DNA from: JBBIRM01 sp037441765
GTDB taxonomy: Bacteria > Desulfobacterota > BSN033 > UBA1163
Length of the DNA stretch: 8,421 bases
Reading direction: 5' to 3'
Assembly: GCA_037441765.1 (NCBI GenBank)
Contig: JBBIRM010000124.1
Location: 1-8,421 of the forward strand
The notes under the pieces are model-generated. The model had not been told where the DNA came from. It ran no database searches and saw only the letters and a program-made list of their open reading frames with translations. This document shows, one piece after another, positions 6,846 to 8,421 of this stretch. The translations under genes were made by a program, and so were the position numbers. Every line of letters begins with the position of its first letter. Position 1 is the first letter of the stretch.

Positions 6846-7359
6846 TTATTTTCTCTTTTCGTTTGGCCTTTTGATATGACTATTTATTTTATGTTTGTTG
6901 TAAATATCAAAGACATCTTTACAGAATTTAATTAGTCTTTCATCATTATTCGATACAGCTTGTTTATAAATTTTTATAAAATATCTTTTGCCTGCTTCGG
7001 TCTGAGAATAATTCTTTTTTATGAGATTATGTTCCATACATAAGGTTTGCCCGTTGTCAACAGAATTGTCTCCACCTTTATCTTTAGGCTTTATGTGGTC
7101 AGCACATATTTCAACCATCTTTTCAACCCCTACCACATACAACGCACCTGTAATTATCACGCTTAAAAATCTCTTCCTTGATTTCTAGGGGGAAATCAAA
7201 CAACTCTACTTTTTTAATATGGTCAGGATCGTATCGATAAACTCCCTTACTAACTTTGATTAACTTACCCTCTTGATGTAGTTTACGAATAGCTCTCCAA
7301 GGATCTCTTGGTGGTTCAGGGTTATCATGTCTTTTTATTACGTTGTGAACGGCACAATG
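6846..7359 (-). pseudogene. HNH endonuclease with N-terminal winged-helix-like region, frameshifted and without a start codon
   Basis: The C-terminal part (7122 down to 6846) reads EKMVEICADHIKPKDKGG, then NGQTLCMEHNLIKKN and KRYFIKIYKQA, a clear HNH nuclease core with the catalytic DH and the zinc-binding C..H. Read alone from a GTG at 7160 it starts with a nonsense leader. In another frame, directly upstream (7359 to 7126), the DNA reads NPEPPRDPWRAIRKLHQEG, then KLIKVSKGVYRYDPDHIKK and EIFKRDNYRCVVCGRG, then stops at TGA 7123-7125. RCVVCG is the missing first zinc knuckle of the same HNH domain, and removing one base in the GGGGTT run at 7125-7130 joins both parts smoothly. The repaired protein would have about 170 residues. 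The N-terminal frame has no ATG, GTG or TTG and runs back into the end of the 87-residue gene, so the 5' end is also damaged or displaced. A short product from the ATG near 7118 is possible but would lack half of the zinc site. Confidence 0.8.
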
Positions 7360-7601
7360 CGGTAAAGGAAGCCACCTTTTGAAAAACGCGGGTTGCCTTC
7401 GTTTTCTTGTTTGAATCTTTTTAATTCTTCTTCAGTCGGAATGTATTTTTCAAAATGATATGGGATGCCATCAATATAAAGCGTTTGACCATACATATGC
7501 TCGCCGATTCTTTTCTTCTTGGGATGATACGGACCTTCCATGTCAATGATGATACTTGTATTGGTCTCTGGATTTTCAATTTCAATGAGATGTGGTTTCA
7601 T
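7338..7601 (-). CDS. Hypothetical protein of 87 residues
   Basis: Not recognised. The protein looks soluble and rich in beta-type sequence (HLIEIENPETNTSIIIDMEG near the N-terminus, GQTLYIDGIPYHFEKYIP in the middle), followed by a charged helix (TEEELKRFKQENEGN) and a short beta-like end (GGFLYRIVPFTT). No signal peptide, membrane segment, Cys pair or catalytic motif is visible. The ATG at 7601 has AAGGGGG at 7606-7612 as ribosome binding site, so it is probably translated. It begins 19 bases after the winged-helix gene, suggesting one transcript. Its last 22 bases (7338-7359) overlap the start-less N-terminal frame of the broken HNH gene. Confidence 0.65.
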   Translation of the reverse strand: MKPHLIEIENPETNTSIIIDMEGPYHPKKKRIGEHMYGQTLYIDGIPYHFEKYIPTEEELKRFKQENEGNPRFSKGGFLYRIVPFTT

Positions 7602-7605
7602 GATT

Positions 7606-7612
7606 CCCCCTT
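7606..7612 (-). promoter_or_regulatory. Ribosome binding site of the 87-residue gene
   Basis: AAGGGGG on the - strand, 4 bases before the ATG at 7601, within the short gap after the winged-helix gene. It supports translation of this otherwise unknown gene. Confidence 0.55.
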
Positions 7613-7620
7613 ATTATTTA

Positions 7621-8247
7621 TTATCTATTAGGTTCTGGTGCCAGTGATTCCACCATTTCTATACTCTTATGGAGTTGCAACATCAGAATAAATCTGAAGC
7701 CAGCAGGTGTAATAACAATATGTTTCCCGATCTTTCCTAAAAGTCCTAATTTTATGGCGTAGTTAAGATAAGTATATGTTGCTGTAGACAGCGACTTCTG
7801 AGCCTGCCATTCATATTTTTTGCCAGATGCTTTAAGAAAAAAAACTTTCAATTCTTCAAGATCTATAGGGTAAGTATTTCTTGCTAAAAAGAATGCTGAT
7901 TCAACTATAGTATAAATACCAAAAACTATCGGCGAAGAAAAAGGGTCTTTTGCGATATGTTCTCTTAAAAGCATCGCCTGTTCTTCTGAAAGTTCATCTC
8001 TGGTCAGAGATTCATCACCGAGCGCTAAATAATTAAGCCCAAGATCTGTTAAGTAGTAACGATTTTTTCTTTTTGTAACTAAACCTAATTCAATTGAGAA
8101 TTTGAGATGATGAGTAACACTCCGAATAGATAAATGGCAGAAGTCAGCAATTTCCTTTACAGTAGCAAAACCATTTTCAAGCCCTTTCATTACAGGATTG
8201 ATTAATCCGATGTTGAAAACACCCAAATCAACAGGTTTAATTTTCAT
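7621..8247 (-). CDS. Winged-helix-containing protein (208 residues from the first ATG; probably the C-terminal part of a longer protein)
   Basis: Residues about 22-75 form a winged helix: GFATVKEIADFCHLSIRSVT is a helix-turn-helix, followed by HHLKFSIELGLVTKRKNRYY as recognition helix and wing, then LTDLGLNYLAL. A second similar segment lies near the C-terminus (YLNYAIKLGLLGKIGKHIVI, then TPAGFRFI), so two DNA-binding-like units may flank a helical middle. It is probably a DNA-binding or regulatory protein, and the family was not identified. The ATG at 8247 has no ribosome binding site (upstream is GCATCGCAAAATTT), and the same frame stays open and protein-like for 54 more codons. The true N-terminus is therefore likely to be elsewhere. 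It lies upstream of the 87-residue gene on the same strand. Confidence 0.7.
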   Translation of the reverse strand: MKIKPVDLGVFNIGLINPVMKGLENGFATVKEIADFCHLSIRSVTHHLKFSIELGLVTKRKNRYYLTDLGLNYLALGDESLTRDELSEEQAMLLREHIAKDPFSSPIVFGIYTIVESAFFLARNTYPIDLEELKVFFLKASGKKYEWQAQKSLSTATYTYLNYAIKLGLLGKIGKHIVITPAGFRFILMLQLHKSIEMVESLAPEPNR

Positions 8248-8409
8248 AAATTTTGCGATGCTTGCAACTTTATCGTAATATTTTGTGAGGATATCAATAG
8301 GAGAATACTTATAGAGCCTTATGCTGTTTTCCTCACAAGTTTTTAGATCTTGCTCCTTAAAATTTGTAACTAATGCAAACGCAATAAATAATTTGACAAA
8401 AGAGTTATG
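8248..8409 (-). other. In-frame upstream coding-like stretch without a start codon, at the window edge
   Basis: The frame of the winged-helix gene continues upstream to 8409, where a TGA (8410-8412) closes it. These 54 codons contain no ATG, GTG or TTG, yet read like protein: FIAFALVTNFKEQDLKTCEE, then NSIRLYKYSPIDILTKYYDK. The pattern 'ALVTN..F.E.DL....EENSIRLY' is reminiscent of the C-terminal half of Mrr-like PD-(D/E)XK nuclease domains, where a strand is followed by a helix and the phrase 'gI.Ly'. This is a weak resemblance. Either the gene begins beyond the window and is frameshifted near 8400, or this is the remnant of a longer gene. Confidence 0.4.
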
Positions 8410-8421
8410 TCATGATATTGT

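Noticed and set aside
7338..7400. Programmed -1 frameshift fusing the 87-residue protein to the HNH frame at TTTTTCAAAAGG
   Set aside because: The zero-frame codons (TTT TCA AAA GGT) do not form an X-XXY-YYZ slippery heptamer, and the HNH gene has a second frameshift anyway, which points to decay.
1..8421. CRISPR arrays, tRNA or rRNA genes, insertion-sequence ends, integrase
   Set aside because: No regularly spaced direct repeats, no cloverleaf or rRNA-like sequence, and no transposase or tyrosine recombinase motifs were seen on either strand.

Overview
The window is protein-rich bacterial DNA with three parts. It looks like a mesophilic Gram-negative-type chromosome with moderate GC. The livHMGF gene order and the large membrane protein of the spermidine-synthase-like fold are common in Desulfobacterota and neighbouring phyla, but that placement is inferred from gene style only. 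No rRNA, tRNA or other taxonomic marker is present.

Region 1 (1-3370, + strand) is the back part of a branched-chain amino acid ABC transporter operon. It holds livH (its first residues lie before the window), livM, livG and livF. The two permeases form the membrane channel and the two ATPases power it. The periplasmic binding protein (livJ/livK) is not in the window and is probably upstream. livG and livF overlap by ATGA, while livH and livM are separated by an AT-rich gap containing a stem-loop.

Region 2 (3445-6349) is a convergent pair. On the + strand is a 768-residue membrane protein: a SpeE/methyltransferase-like Rossmann domain set between two related 7-helix membrane halves. The aspartates that aminopropyl transfer needs are missing. 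On the - strand is a small soluble SAM-dependent methyltransferase. The two reading frames overlap tail to tail by 8 bases.

Region 3 (about 6350-8421, - strand) is more AT-rich and looks like an accessory or eroded block. In the direction of transcription it holds: (a) an open frame without a start codon, running in from near the window edge into a protein with winged-helix segments; (b) an unrecognised 87-residue protein; (c) an HNH endonuclease gene broken by a one-base frameshift, with a well-preserved N-terminal half in another frame and no start codon; (d) a 66-base imperfect inverted repeat that closely resembles an integron attC recombination site; and (e) a 73-residue zinc-ribbon protein behind a near-perfect Shine-Dalgarno sequence. 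Short unrelated genes, a broken nuclease and an attC-like hairpin after a stop codon fit a former gene-cassette or defence-type insertion. No integrase is visible, and only one attC-like site was found.

I do not see a complete new system. The observations most worth pursuing are the attC-like site, the repaired HNH gene, the possible nuclease-to-winged-helix frame at the right edge, and the Asp-less SpeE-like membrane protein.
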